Translations under genes and position numbers: made by a program
Part shown: positions 22,225 to 35,749 of the stretch, in pieces
Position numbering within the stretch: position 1 is the stretch's first letter
How the letters are laid out: every line of letters starts with the position of its first letter
Origin: Plazaster borealis
Taxonomy: Eukaryota > Echinodermata > Asteroidea > Forcipulatida > Labidiasteridae
Direction of reading: 5' to 3'
Length of the DNA: 64,000 nucleotides
NCBI GenBank assembly: GCA_021014325.1
Contig: CM037474.1
Coordinates: forward strand, 21,818,488 to 21,882,487
The notes under the pieces: generated by a model
Database searches by the model: none
Seen by the model: the letters and a program-made list of their open reading frames with translations, nothing else
What the model was told of the DNA's origin: nothing

Positions 22225-22640
22225 TTTTTAAACAACGGATTCGATCAGCGAGTTGTACCGACTAGCAAACCCGTATTTACAATAACGTATAGTTGGTGGT
22301 CTGGCCCCCTGCCCCTCCCACATGTTCATGAACTTCCAGGTACAGCTACTAACTCTTGGCTAGCGGGTTTCTGTCGCGCTAGCACCGCCGAGATACTCTG
22401 CTCGCCAGCTACACGACTGCCCCTGTGTTGCGCGTAGCGAGTCCCCACGCTGTGCACTGTAATACACGCTTCCGTTGCTCGGACTCTCTGAAATAAAATC
22501 TTACGTTCGATTTTTTTGTATTATTTACAACTTGTATCCATAATTTGAATACCTATTTTTGTGTGTCAAATATCCATGAATTCTTGTTAAAAAACAGAGT
22601 TTAATTCGGTGCAGTAATTAATGTTTATACGGCTGGAAGT
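22225..22640. other. Non-repetitive spacer, no gene seen
   Basis: Contains a small 72-codon open frame that I cannot support as a gene, and an AATAAA-like word near 22494. Nothing recognised. Confidence 0.4.
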
Positions 22641-22650
22641 AAAACTAACT

Positions 22651-22713
22651 CCGAAGGTCACGTGATTATTTGAACCAGTTTGTGGTTCGAACTATCACGT
22701 GACCTTCGTTTTT
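22651..22713. repeat. Perfect-arm hairpin
   Basis: CGAAGGTCACGTGAT and its exact inverse ATCACGTGACCTTCG enclose a loop of about 30 bases that itself pairs partly (TTGAACCA/TGGTTCGAA). The arms contain the E-box CACGTG. It lies in a longer element that ends in 'tgtccctttaa' near 22850. Confidence 0.7.
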
Positions 22714-23279
22714 GTTTAAAAATGCTCAAAAACGGCTAAATTTTATGATTTTTTTATGGATTGTTCTTCATTCCTGGAAGACCGTTGAAGTCATATTTTA
22801 GTCTATTTTGTAGCCCAAATAGCCCAATTCAGCCGGTGTGTCCCTTTAACGCTTACCCGTTGATTGGTGGACGTGGCACAGTCGCGACTGACGAGTATGC
22901 ATGGGGGGGGGGGGGGGGGTCACTTGAGTAGGGCGCCCACGGCTAGAGGTCAAAAGACGGTTATTGGCCCATCCTGTGCGCCACGCGTACATAGATATGC
23001 GTTTTCCACTGCTTCGTCATAATTTTACATCTAAGATGGCGGCGTGATGACATCAATGCATAAGGTCAATTTTACTTCTAGGCCTCTACTTATGGCTCAT
23101 GTTTTGTTCTTGACCTGGGCCCAAGGCGTGGTTAACTGTGGGTGAGAGTTCACAGTGCACAGCCACCGACCATGATGACACATCCCCTTTAAACTATGTG
23201 TAAAAGGCCTACACAATGTACGGAGCCGCTGGCTGGAAGAGCCATCCGCAGACCATAGAGCTCTATGCGCAGACAGACC

Positions 23280-23960
23280 AGTCACCACGAAGGTCACAAT
23301 GGATGCACTTGATCGATGGCACCAATAACTTGTTATTAACATAACAATGCTGGAGATATTAATCCACATTTTTTATGTTAATATCGAGTTCATGACATTT
23401 GCTTTACAATTTCGAGCAACTATGCATCATTTATATTTAAAAAATGGTGAAATCAATCAAATCGTTTATGTAAGTCACGTGGAATTCCTTTCTAAATACA
23501 TTGGAAACCAACATATCCATAATTCCACTCGTTATCTGGGTTATTTGCAAGGTAATTCGTTCATAATGTGGTACTTTTCTCGCCAATTTTCTGATACCAT
23601 GGGTGGAAATGCCATTCAGTAACCATAACATAAATATGACTCTGAGATACAGCATAAGTTGGATCGGTCCGGAGAGTGTGAGAATTCGAAACCCATTCAC
23701 TGCAATAGTTCCACTTGAATTATGAATTCCCAAACAATGTCGTACGGGGCATTTAGTAGGGTATAGTGACAACCTGATTTACACACTCACCTTTAGACCG
23801 GTTTTTCCCCAGTCGGGATGGATTCCCGAAACTCATTTTGTTTTACACTGAGGGCTTACTGTTTCACTGACAGAATGCTGCGGAACGCACGTGGCGTTCA
23901 GTGACTTCGTTGGGAAATGAATGAAAAATAAAATAAAAAATCACCTCCATCGAGCACCAA
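23280..23960. repeat. Large dispersed repeat, part B, copy 2
   Basis: Matches part B of copy 1 (13330-13870) and copy 3 (35750-36540) through 'cattggaaaccaacatatcc', 'ttctgataccatgggtggaa' and 'ggatcggtccggagagtgtg'. Here part B comes before part A (24326-25303), the reverse of the order in copy 1. Confidence 0.7.
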
Positions 23961-24325
23961 ATCATTGCACTGAAAATAAAATAAAATAAACGAACACGGA
24001 GGCCCAAAATGACGACAGTGTCGTGTCAAAGTATAGCGAATCAACTGCTGACTTTTTTTCCTCCATGTTCAGACTTTTCCTTCCTCCTTAGTCTAACATA
24101 ATCTCTCTTTGTCAACATTACCTACGGCTTGACCAAAACGTGAAACCTAGTCGTAAAAGAGAATCTTAATCAAGACAGAAATATTGCATTCAGCAACATT
24201 TTTGTAAAAAAAAACAAAACTATTTTACTCTTTTCACCTTTTATTCATTGATAGATAAATGTTTAATGAGTGTGAACCGACCGTCACGATCAGCGCCCCC
24301 TACTCTTTGACAACGATTATGAGGA

Positions 24326-25303
24326 TAAATTATCATGATGATACCATGGAGGAAGAAAATTATGATACTGACAAGAAATAATTACCCAAGCAATAAATCA
24401 TTATGAGCAGACTGACGCTAAGTACATGTATACTGGCCATCCGAATCTGTTAAGTTCCTTGTGTGATAATAAAGAGGTATATATTTGAGCTGGAAATTAT
24501 TGCTTAACAAATTCTGCTTTAATAGTGCAATCGAACAGGAATCCAGTCACATGTGCAATGGCATTGGGCTGATATTGATTTCTGGTTATCAAAATTGTTT
24601 TGAGGTTAACATATTTTTGTGCTTAACCAGCTCTCTGGGGTTGGGCCTTTTATTAGATTTCTTCCTGTTGTATCACTTTTAGCAAAGCACGTGCTTCATT
24701 TAGGCCCCATGCTTACAAGCTGTGCCCCTTATGGGTTCCTCTACAGTTTCACTCCTTGTTGATTTGTGAGCACCGAGGAAATAAATTAACTGAACCTTAT
24801 AAACAATATTTTAAAAACATTAACATTCACCTGTTCTGAGCCTACTTGAAGGGTTTTTCTAATTTGAAATATTCACGAAAATTAAAATAAGCATTAGCAA
24901 AATATATTTTTTTTGTTTTTGATCCATTGTTTTATTTAATAAAATAATATTCTTTTATTTTGAGGAGGTAGCAGTCCCCTGTTCCTTCTATTTACGGGGA
25001 TGGCCTAAAGATATATATTTTGCACAATTAATTTGCCAATTTACATACACGCAATTGTCTTGCAAACTATACCTCCAGCTTTTCAGCAGCTTCTTGGACT
25101 TTAGAGGGTTAGGTCCACAAGAGTTGGACAACCGCTCTATTAAATTGAAAAACTTATTGTTTAATTTAATAATGTGAAAATGGAATTAGCTGTCGCAAAC
25201 TGCTAACCAACCAAAAGGACCTATATACGTTGTAAATGCAAAGAATTATATAGTTAAGAGGCCTGACGGATGGCAGAGTCTTTCTCGAAGGCTAATTTAA
25301 TTT
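24326..25303. repeat. Large dispersed repeat, part A, copy 2
   Basis: Close match to 11949-13260, including 'cagactgacgctaagtacat', 'caggaatccagtcacatgtg' and 'tacggggatggcctaaagat'. It lacks the MITE at 12448-12808. Similarity to copy 1 ends at 25303, where a different segment of about 10.4 kb begins. Confidence 0.8.
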
Positions 25304-25309
25304 AAAGGC

Positions 25310-25422
25310 ATCGTCTTACATGTCTTACATGTAACCGTACTCCTTACATGTAACCGTACTCCTAGTACGTAACCGTACTGCTGGTATGTAACCGTACTGC
25401 TTGTATGTAACCGTACTGCTAG
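25310..25422. repeat. Short tandem repeat, about 20 bp x 5
   Basis: Unit close to TGTAACCGTACTGCT with a 5-base variable part. The last copy ends in ACCGTACTGCTAG, which recurs at 26108-26120 on the far side of the next element. Confidence 0.8.
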
Positions 25423-26107
25423 ACTTGGTTCCAAGTCTGTGATCGTGGTTTTTAGTCTACCTGATAGCCATTACATTATTGCCTGAAATTGCGCCCTCTT
25501 GTGGACTTACCTCCGTCATTAACCAACGATTACAGACTTGGGAACATTGTTCATCGGTTTGTACACACCCTATGGCGAATTAGTCCAAAAGTGGACGGAA
25601 CACTCTGATTGGTCAGATTCGCAGAAACCTTCAATAAGATGCATATTCAAATTTAACCGTTTAAACCACGGGATGCGCGCCGCGCGCCTACGGGATACAG
25701 TAAAGGAATACAAACGTTCCATTCAAACCATAGGTAAAACAGTTTTTCGTCTTGCAAGAATCAGGTATTTTATTACGTACATTTTTCAGTATTTTATGAT
25801 CTTGTATCATTTTTGTATAAACTATAAATACCACCGTACCGAGCACTATACAAAAATAATACCAATGATTTTTACAGAAAATGCTGAAGTGATGTATAGC
25901 CTATTGGTTATTGACGCAGCCAACAGGGAATAATGTGGCCTCATGATTGGCCATCGCTCTGGGATCAGTGTTGTTATGTAAATTTCAGTTGTGAATAAAT
26001 GAATATACCGTTCTGAGATCGCGAGCAGCGTGTGATAGCCAATCTGCGGGGAGTTTTGCGTGGCTGATGCAGAGAATAACCGCGAACTCAGACTTGAAAT
26101 CAAGTCT
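25423..26107. mobile_element. Candidate inserted element with palindromic ends
   Basis: Both ends carry a small palindrome: GACTTGGTTCCAAGTC at the left and AGACTTGAAATCAAGTCT at the right. The 13-base ACCGTACTGCTAG flanks both sides and could be a target duplication, although it is also part of the tandem unit just upstream. An open frame at 25538-25933 gives no recognisable protein. Confidence 0.4.
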
Positions 26108-26216
26108 ACCGTACTGCTAGTAACCCTGCATTCATGTACCCACGGACAGTGTGGCCTCAAAGGTCTCTACTGTGCACGGAACACTAAATACCGGTAACCA
26201 CAACAAGCAATGAATT

Positions 26217-26566
26217 TGTAGTAACCCTAAAACTTCAACACCCCGAGGACGCGACTCACGCTGTCCAAGTGTGCCTTTAATTATATACACTATATCTCTA
26301 TACACTTCTAGAAGGTGCCTTTTCCCTAGTCACAAGCTACACTTTTGTGACCGGCAACCACTCCTCTAGCGTGTCTCACAAACCAAACACAGTAAAATAT
26401 ATACACAGCAATATTTTCCACTCATGCAAGGATAATCTTGTACTAGGCTCCTACCAGTCCTAGCCCATCACACAAAATACAAGGATAAACTTGTATGAAG
26501 GCTCCTAGCCCATCACACAAAATGCAAGGATAAACACAATTAACTAGCATTCGACTCCAACTTACA
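26217..26566 (-). mobile_element. Candidate LTR of a degraded retroelement
   Basis: 350 bp bounded by TGTAGTAACCC and CCAACTTACA, with the TG...CA ends usual for LTRs. On the minus strand a TATATAATT-like promoter element occurs inside, and an internal 'caaggataaac' repeat is present. Directly to the right is a purine-rich tract on the minus strand (GGAGAAGCAGGGGGAGAT), as expected upstream of a 3' LTR. No second LTR was found, and the internal region runs into the satellite array. Confidence 0.45.
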
Positions 26567-26584
26567 ATCTCCCCCTGCTTCTCC
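26567..26584 (-). promoter_or_regulatory. Candidate polypurine tract
   Basis: On the minus strand GGAGAAGCAGGGGGAGAT touches the TGTAAG end of the candidate LTR. That is the position of the second-strand primer in LTR retroelements. Confidence 0.45.
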
Positions 26585-26671
26585 TAATTACGGCACTCAC
26601 TGTGACTGGAAACCCTGTCTCCTTCACAACAATTTCCTAAACACAGACGTCGCACAACACTAAATCTTTCA

Positions 26672-29600
26672 CAGTACTTTCTTACTCAACAACTAATCTG
26701 CAACGGTACTTTCTGACTCAACAACTAATCTGCAACGGTACTTTCTGACTCAACAACTAATCTGCACCGGTACTTTCTGACTCAACAACTAATCTGCAAC
26801 TTTCTGACTGAACAACTAATCTGCAACTTTCTTATTCAACAACTAATCTGCAACGGTATACTTTCTGACTCAACAACTAATCTGCAACGGTACTTTCTGA
26901 CTCAACAACTAATCTGCAACGGTACTTTCTGACTCAACAACTGATCTGCACCGGTACTTTCTGACTCAACAAACAACTAATCTGCAACTTTCTGACTCAA
27001 CAACTAATCTGCAACTTTCTTATTCAACAACTAATCTGCAACGGTACTTTCTGACTCAACAACTAATCTGCAACGGTACTTTCTTATTCAACAACTAATC
27101 TACAACGGTACTTTCTGACTCAACAACTAATCTGCACCCGGTACTTTCTTACTCAACAACTAATCTGCAACGGTACTTTCTGACTCAACAACTAATCTGC
27201 AACTTTCTTATTCAACAAATTATCTGCAACGGTACTTTCTGACTCAACAACTAATCTGCAACGGTACTTTCTGACTCAACAACTAATCTGCACCGGTACT
27301 TTCTGACTCAACAAACAACTAATCTGCAACTTTCTGACTCAACAACTAATCTGCAACTTTCTTATTCAACAACTAATCTGCAACTTTCTTATTCAACAAA
27401 TTATCTGCAACGGTACTTTCTGACTCAACAACTAATCTGCAACGGTACTTTCTGACTCAACAACTGATCTGCACCGGTACTTTCTGACTCAACAAACAAC
27501 TAATCTGCAACTTTCTGACTCAACAACTAATCTGCAACTTTCTTATTCAACAACTAATCTGCAACGGTACTTTCTGACTCAACAACTAATCTGCAACGGT
27601 ACTTTCTGACTCAACAACTAATCTGCAACGGTACTTTCTGACTCAACAACTAATCTGCAACGGTACTTTCTTATTCAACAACTAATCTGCAACGGTACTT
27701 TCTGACTCAACAACTAATCTGCAACGGTACTTTCTGACTCAACAACTAATCTGCACCGGTACTTTCTGACTCAACAACTAATCTGCAACTTTCTGACTGA
27801 ACAACTAATCTGCAACTTTCTTATTCAACAACTAATCTGCAACGGTATACTTTCTGACTCAACAACTAATCTGCAACGGTACTTTCTGACTCAACAACTA
27901 ATCTGCAACGGTACTTTCTGACTCAACAACTGATCTGCACCGGTACTTTCTGACTCAACAAACAACTAATCTGCAACTTTCTGACTCAACAACTAATCTG
28001 CAACTTTCTTATTCAACAACTAATCTGCAACGGTACTTTCTGACTCAACAACTAATCTGCAACGGTACTTTCTGACTCAACAACTAATCTGCAACGGTAC
28101 TTTCTTATTCAACAACTAATCTACAACGGTACTTTCTGACTCAACAACTAATCTGCACCCGGTACTTTCTTACTCAACAACTAATCTGCAACGGTACTTT
28201 CTGACTCAACAACTAATCTGCAACTTTCTTATTCAACAAATTATCTGCAACGGTACTTTCTGACTCAACAACTAATCTGCAACGGTACTTTCTGACTCAA
28301 CAACTAATCTGCACCGGTACTTTCTGACTCAACAAACAACTAATCTGCAACTTTCTGACTCAACAACTAATCTGCAACTTTCTTATTCAACAACTAATCT
28401 GCAACTTTCTTATTCAACAAATTATCTGCAACGGTACTTTCTGACTCAACAACTAATCTGCAACGGTACTTTCTGACTCAACAACTGATCTGCACCGGTA
28501 CTTTCTGACTCAACAAACAACTAATCTGCAACTTTCTGACTCAACAACTAATCTGCAACTTTCTTATTCAACAACTAATCTGCAACGGTACTTTCTGACT
28601 CAACAACTAATCTGCAACGGTACTTTCTGACTCAACAACTAATCTGCAACGGTACTTTCTGACTCAACAACTAATCTGCAACGGTACTTTCTTATTCAAC
28701 AACTAATCTGCAACGGTACTTTCTGACTCAACAACTAATCTGCACCCGGTACTTTCTTACTCAACAACTAATCTGCAACGGTACTTTCTGACTCAACAAC
28801 TAATCTGCAACTTTCTTATTCAACAAATTATCTGCAACGGTACTTTCTGACTCAACAACTAATTTGCAACGGTACTTTCTGACTCAACAACTAATCTGCA
28901 CCGGTACTTTCTGACTCAACAAACAACTAATCTGCAACTTTCTGACTCAACAACTAATCTGCAACTTTCTTATTCAACAACTAATCTGCAACTTTCTTAT
29001 TCAACAAATTATCTGCAACGGTACTTTCTGACTCAACAACTAATCTGCAACGGTACTTTCTGACTCAACAACTAATCTGCACCGGTACTTTCTGACTCAA
29101 CAAACAACTAATCTGCAACTTTCTGACTGAACAACTAATCTGCAACTTTCTTATTCAACAACTAATCTGCAACGGTATACTTTCTGACTCAACAACTAAT
29201 CTGCAACGGTACTTTCTGACTCAACAACTAATCTGCAACGGTACTTTCTGACTCAACAACTGATCTGCACCGGTACTTTCTGACTCAACAAACAACTAAT
29301 CTGCAACTTTCTGACTCAACAACTAATCTGCAACTTTCTTATTCAACAACTAATCTGCAACGGTACTTTCTGACTCAACAACTAATCTGCAACGGTACTT
29401 TCTGACTCAACAACTAATCTGCAACGGTACTTTCTTATTCAACAACTAATCTGCAACGGTACTTTCTGACTCAACAACTAATCTGCACCCGGTACTTTCT
29501 TACTCAACAACTAATCTGCAACGGTACTTTCTGACTCAACAACTAATCTGCAACTTTCTTATTCAACAAATTATCTGCTACGGTACTTTCTGACTCAACA

Positions 29601-32600
29601 ACTAATCTGCAACGGTACTTTCTGACTCAACAACTAATCTGCACCGGTACTTTCTGACTCAACAAACAACTAATCTGCAACTTTCTGACTCAACAACTAA
29701 TCTGCAACTTTCTTATTCAACAACTAATCTGCAACTTTCTTATTCAACAAATTATCTGCAACGGTACTTTCTGACTCAACAACTAATCTGCAACGGTACT
29801 TTCTGACTCAACAACTGATCTGCACCGGTACTTTCTGACTCAACAAACAACTAATCTGCAACTTTCTGACTCAACAACTAATCTGCAACTTTCTTATTCA
29901 ACAACTAATCTGCAACGGTACTTTCTGACTCAACAACTAATCTGCAACGGTACTTTCTGACTCAACAACTAATCTGCAACGGTACTTTCTTATTCAACAA
30001 CTAATCTGCAACGGTACTTTCTGACTCAACAACTAATCTGCACCCGGTACTTTCTTACTCAACAACTAATCTGCAACGGTACTTTCTGACTCAACAACTA
30101 ATCTGCAACTTTCTTATTCAACAAATTATCTGCAACGGTACTTTCTGACTCAACAACTAATCTGCAACGGTACTTTCTGACTCAACAACTAATCTGCACC
30201 GGTACTTTCTGACTCAACAAACAACTAATCTGCAACTTTCTGACTCAACAACTAATCTGCAACTTTCTTATTCAACAACTAATCTGCAACTTTCTTATTC
30301 AACAAATTATCTGCAACGGTACTTTCTGACTCAACAACTAATCTGCAACGGTACTTTCTGACTCAACAACTGATCTGCACCGGTACTTTCTGACTCAACA
30401 AACAACTAATCTGCAACTTTCTGACTCAACAACTAATCTGCAACTTTCTTATTCAACAACTAATCTGCAACGGTACTTTCTGACTCAACAACTAATCTGC
30501 AACGGTACTTTCTGACTCAACAACTAATCTGCAACGGTACTTTCTGACTCAACAACTAATCTGCAACGGTACTTTCTTATTCAACAACTAATCTGCAACG
30601 GTACTTTCTGACTCAACAACTAATCTGCACCCGGTACTTTCTTACTCAACAACTAATCTGCAACGGTACTTTCTGACTCAACAACTAATCTGCAACTTTC
30701 TTATTCAACAAATTATCTGCAACGGTACTTTCTGACTCAACAACTAATTTGCAACGGTACTTTCTGACTCAACAACTAATCTGCAACGGTACTTTCTGAC
30801 TCAACAACTAATCTGCAACGGTACTTTCTGACTCAACAACTAATCTGCAACGGTACTTTCTTATTCAACAACTAATCTGCAACGGTACTTTCTGACTCAA
30901 CAACTAATCTGCACCCGGTACTTTCTTACTCAACAACTAATCTGCAACGGTACTTTCTGACTCAACAACTAATCTGCAACTTTCTTATTCAACAAATTAT
31001 CTGCTACGGTACTTTCTGACTCAACAACTAATCTGCAACGGTACTTTCTGACTCAACAACTAATCTGCACCGGTACTTTCTGACTCAACAAACAACTAAT
31101 CTGCAACTTTCTGACTCAACAACTAATCTGCAACTTTCTTATTCAACAACTAATCTGCAACTTTCTTATTCAACAAATTATCTGCAACGGTACTTTCTGA
31201 CTCAACAACTAATCTGCAACGGTACTTTCTGACTCAACAACTGATCTGCACCGGTACTTTCTGACTCAACAAACAACTAATCTGCAACTTTCTGACTCAA
31301 CAACTAATCTGCAACTTTCTTATTCAACAACTAATCTGCAACGGTACTTTCTGACTCAACAACTAATCTGCAACGGTACTTTCTGACTCAACAACTAATC
31401 TGCAACGGTACTTTCTTATTCAACAACTAATCTGCAACGGTACTTTCTGACTCAACAACTAATCTGCACCCGGTACTTTCTTACTCAACAACTAATCTGC
31501 AACGGTACTTTCTGACTCAACAACTAATCTGCAACTTTCTTATTCAACAAATTATCTGCAACGGTACTTTCTGACTCAACAACTAATCTGCAACGGTACT
31601 TTCTGACTCAACAACTAATCTGCACCGGTACTTTCTGACTCAACAAACAACTAATCTGCAACTTTCTGACTCAACAACTAATCTGCAACTTTCTTATTCA
31701 ACAACTAATCTGCAACTTTCTTATTCAACAAATTATCTGCAACGGTACTTTCTGACTCAACAACTAATCTGCAACGGTACTTTCTGACTCAACAACTGAT
31801 CTGCACCGGTACTTTCTGACTCAACAAACAACTAATCTGCAACTTTCTGACTCAACAACTAATCTGCAACTTTCTTATTCAACAACTAATCTGCAACGGT
31901 ACTTTCTGACTCAACAACTAATCTGCAACGGTACTTTCTGACTCAACAACTAATCTGCAACGGTACTTTCTGACTCAACAACTAATCTGCAACGGTACTT
32001 TCTTATTCAACAACTAATCTGCAACGGTACTTTCTGACTCAACAACTAATCTGCACCCGGTACTTTCTTACTCAACAACTAATCTGCAACGGTACTTTCT
32101 GACTCAACAACTAATCTGCAACTTTCTTATTCAACAAATTATCTGCAACGGTACTTTCTGACTCAACAACTAATTTGCAACGGTACTTTCTGACTCAACA
32201 ACTAATCTGCACCGGTACTTTCTGACTCAACAAACAACTAATCTGCAACTTTCTGACTCAACAACTAATCTGCAACTTTCTTATTCAACAACTAATCTGC
32301 AACTTTCTTATTCAACAAATTATCTGCAACGGTACTTTCTGACTCAACAACTAATCTGCAACGGTACTTTCTGACTCAACAACTAATCTGCACCGGTACT
32401 TTCTGACTCAACAAACAACTAATCTGCAACTTTCTGACTGAACAACTAATCTGCAACTTTCTTATTCAACAACTAATCTGCAACGGTATACTTTCTGACT
32501 CAACAACTAATCTGCAACGGTACTTTCTGACTCAACAACTAATCTGCAACGGTACTTTCTGACTCAACAACTGATCTGCACCGGTACTTTCTGACTCAAC

Positions 32601-35539
32601 AAACAACTAATCTGCAACTTTCTGACTCAACAACTAATCTGCAACTTTCTTATTCAACAACTAATCTGCAACGGTACTTTCTGACTCAACAACTAATCTG
32701 CAACGGTACTTTCTGACTCAACAACTAATCTGCAACGGTACTTTCTTATTCAACAACTAATCTGCAACGGTACTTTCTGACTCAACAACTAATCTGCACC
32801 CGGTACTTTCTTACTCAACAACTAATCTGCAACGGTACTTTCTGACTCAACAACTAATCTGCAACTTTCTTATTCAACAAATTATCTGCAACGGTACTTT
32901 CTGACTCAACAACTAATCTGCAACGGTACTTTCTGACTCAACAACTAATCTGCACCGGTACTTTCTGACTCAACAAACAACTAATCTGCAACTTTCTGAC
33001 TCAACAACTAATCTGCAACTTTCTTATTCAACAACTAATCTGCAACTTTCTTATTCAACAAATTATCTGCAACGGTACTTTCTGACTCAACAACTAATCT
33101 GCAACGGTACTTTCTGACTCAACAACTGATCTGCACCGGTACTTTCTGACTCAACAACTAATCTGCACCCGGTACTTTCTTACTCAACAACTAATCTGCA
33201 ACGGTACTTTCTGACTCAACAACTAATCTGCAACTTTCTTATTCAACAAATTATCTGCAACGGTACTTTCTGACTCAACAACTAATCTGCAACGGTACTT
33301 TCTGACTCAACAACTAATCTGCACCGGTACTTTCTGACTCAACAAACAACTAATCTGCAACTTTCTGACTCAACAACTAATCTGCAACTTTCTTATTCAA
33401 CAACTAATCTGCAACTTTCTTATTCAACAAATTATCTGCAACGGTACTTTCTGACTCAACAACTAATCTGCAACGGTACTTTCTGACTCAACAACTGATC
33501 TGCACCGGTACTTTCTGACTCAACAAACAACTAATCTGCAACTTTCTGACTCAACAACTAATCTGCAACTTTCTTATTCAACAACTAATCTGCAACGGTA
33601 CTTTCTGACTCAACAACTAATCTGCAACGGTACTTTCTGACTCAACAACTAATCTGCAACGGTACTTTCTTATTCAACAACTAATCTGCAACGGTACTTT
33701 CTGACTCAACAACTAATCTGCACCCGGTACTTTCTTACTCAACAACTAATCTGCAACGGTACTTTCTGACTCAACAACTAATCTGCAACTTTCTTATTCA
33801 ACAAATTATCTGCTACGGTACTTTCTGACTCAACAACTAATCTGCAACGGTACTTTCTGACTCAACAACTAATCTGCACCGGTACTTTCTGACTCAACAA
33901 ACAACTAATCTGCAACTTTCTGACTCAACAACTAATCTGCAACTTTCTTATTCAACAACTAATCTGCAACTTTCTTATTCAACAAATTATCTGCAACGGT
34001 ACTTTCTGACTCAACAACTAATCTGCAACGGTACTTTCTGACTCAACAACTAATCTGCACCGGTACTTTCTGACTCAACAAACAACTAATCTGCAACTTT
34101 CTGACTCAACAACTAATCTGCAACTTTCTTATTCAACAACTAATCTGCAACGGTACTTTCTGACTCAACAACTAATCTGCAACGGTACTTTCTGACTCAA
34201 CAACTAATCTGCAACGGTACTTTCTGACTCAACAACTAATCTGCACCGGTACTTTCTTACTCAACAACTAATCTGCACCGGTACTTTCTTACTCAACAAC
34301 TAATCTGCAACGGTACTTTCTGACTCAACAACTAATCTGCAACGGTACTTTCTGACTCAACAACTAATCTGCAACGGTACTTTCTGACCCAACAACTAAT
34401 CTGCAACGGTACTTTCTGACTCAACAACTAATCTGCACCGGTACTTTCTTACTCAACAACTAATCTGCAACGGTACTTTCTGACTCAACAACTAATCTGC
34501 AACTGTACTTTCTGACTCAACAACTAATCTGCAACGGTACTTTCTGACTCAACAACTAATCTGCAACGGTACTTTCTTATTCAACAACTAATCTGCAACG
34601 GTACTTTCTGACTCAACAACTAATCTGCACCCGGTACTTTCTTACTCAACAACTAATCTGCAACGGTACTTTCTGACTCAACAACTAATCTGCAACTTTC
34701 TTATTCAACAAATTATCTGCTACGGTACTTTCTGACTCAACAACTAATCTGCAACGGTACTTTCTGACTCAACAACTAATCTGCACCGGTACTTTCTGAC
34801 TCAACAAACAACTAATCTGCAACTTTCTGACTCAACAACTAATCTGCAACTTTCTTATTCAACAACTAATCTGCAACTTTCTTATTCAACAAATTATCTG
34901 CAACGGTACTTTCTGACTCAACAACTAATCTGCAACGGTACTTTCTGACTCAACAACTAATCTGCACCGGTACTTTCTGACTCAACAAACAACTAATCTG
35001 CAACTTTCTGACTCAACAACTAATCTGCAACTTTCTTATTCAACAACTAATCTGCAACGGTACTTTCTGACTCAACAACTAATCTGCAACGGTACTTTCT
35101 GACTCAACAACTAATCTGCAACGGTACTTTCTGACTCAACAACTAATCTGCACCGGTACTTTCTTACTCAACAACTAATCTGCACCGGTACTTTCTTACT
35201 CAACAACTAATCTGCAACGGTACTTTCTGACTCAACAACTAATCTGCAACGGTACTTTCTGACTCAACAACTAATCTGCAACGGTACTTTCTGACCCAAC
35301 AACTAATCTGCAACGGTACTTTCTGACTCAACAACTAATCTGCACCGGTACTTTCTTACTCAACAACTAATCTGCAACGGTACTTTCTGACTCAACAACT
35401 AATCTGCAACTGTACTTTCTGACTCAACAACTAATCTGCAACGGTACTTTCTGACTCAACAACTAATCTGCAACGGTACTTTCTTACTCAACAACTAATC
35501 TGCAACGGTACTTTCTTACTCAACAACTAATCTGCAACT
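26672..35539. repeat. 32-bp satellite array with higher-order structure (8.9 kb)
   Basis: The main unit is 32 bp and contains ACGGTACTTTCTGACTCAAC next to AACTAATCTGCA. By division it holds roughly 280-290 units. A frequent variant lacks the five bases CGGTA (27 bp). Others have TTATTC for GACTC, an extra AACA, CACCCGG or CACCGG for CAACGG, 'gactgaac', or 'ggtatac'. Variants recur in fixed order: the CACCCGG marker is spaced 1021, 587, 743, 555, 587, 284, 555, 587, 743, 369, 555 and 907 bp apart. No long open frame crosses the array on either strand. Confidence 0.97.
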
Positions 35540-35749
35540 GCCCGCTAGCTGGCCATGCGCCAGAGCCCCGCTATCGCCCAAACATGAGGCCCAAAGCGCC
35601 AATGCGCATGCGCACCCTGCCAGTCCGGGTCACTGCACGCGCTAAGCTCCTCCTACTTGCATTGCCAAGTCGTCGTCACGCGGCACGACCTGCAAAATAC
35701 ACACTAAAATACAACAATCACATGTTAGTCACATGCATTTCCGTCACAC
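35540..35749. other. GC-richer flank of the satellite
   Basis: About 200 bases with GC-rich stretches ('ggccatgcgccagagccccg', 'aatgcgcatgcgcaccctgc'), unlike its neighbours. No gene or element recognised. Confidence 0.5.

Noticed and set aside
22905..22920. Long G run
   Set aside because: A simple homopolymer; may be of uncertain length in the assembly but carries no feature.
25538..25933. 131-codon open frame
   Set aside because: No motif or family recognised, and it lies in a candidate mobile element; not reported as a gene.
26672..35539. Regular repeats that might suggest a CRISPR array
   Set aside because: There are no unique spacers; units are contiguous variants of one 32-bp sequence in an animal genome.
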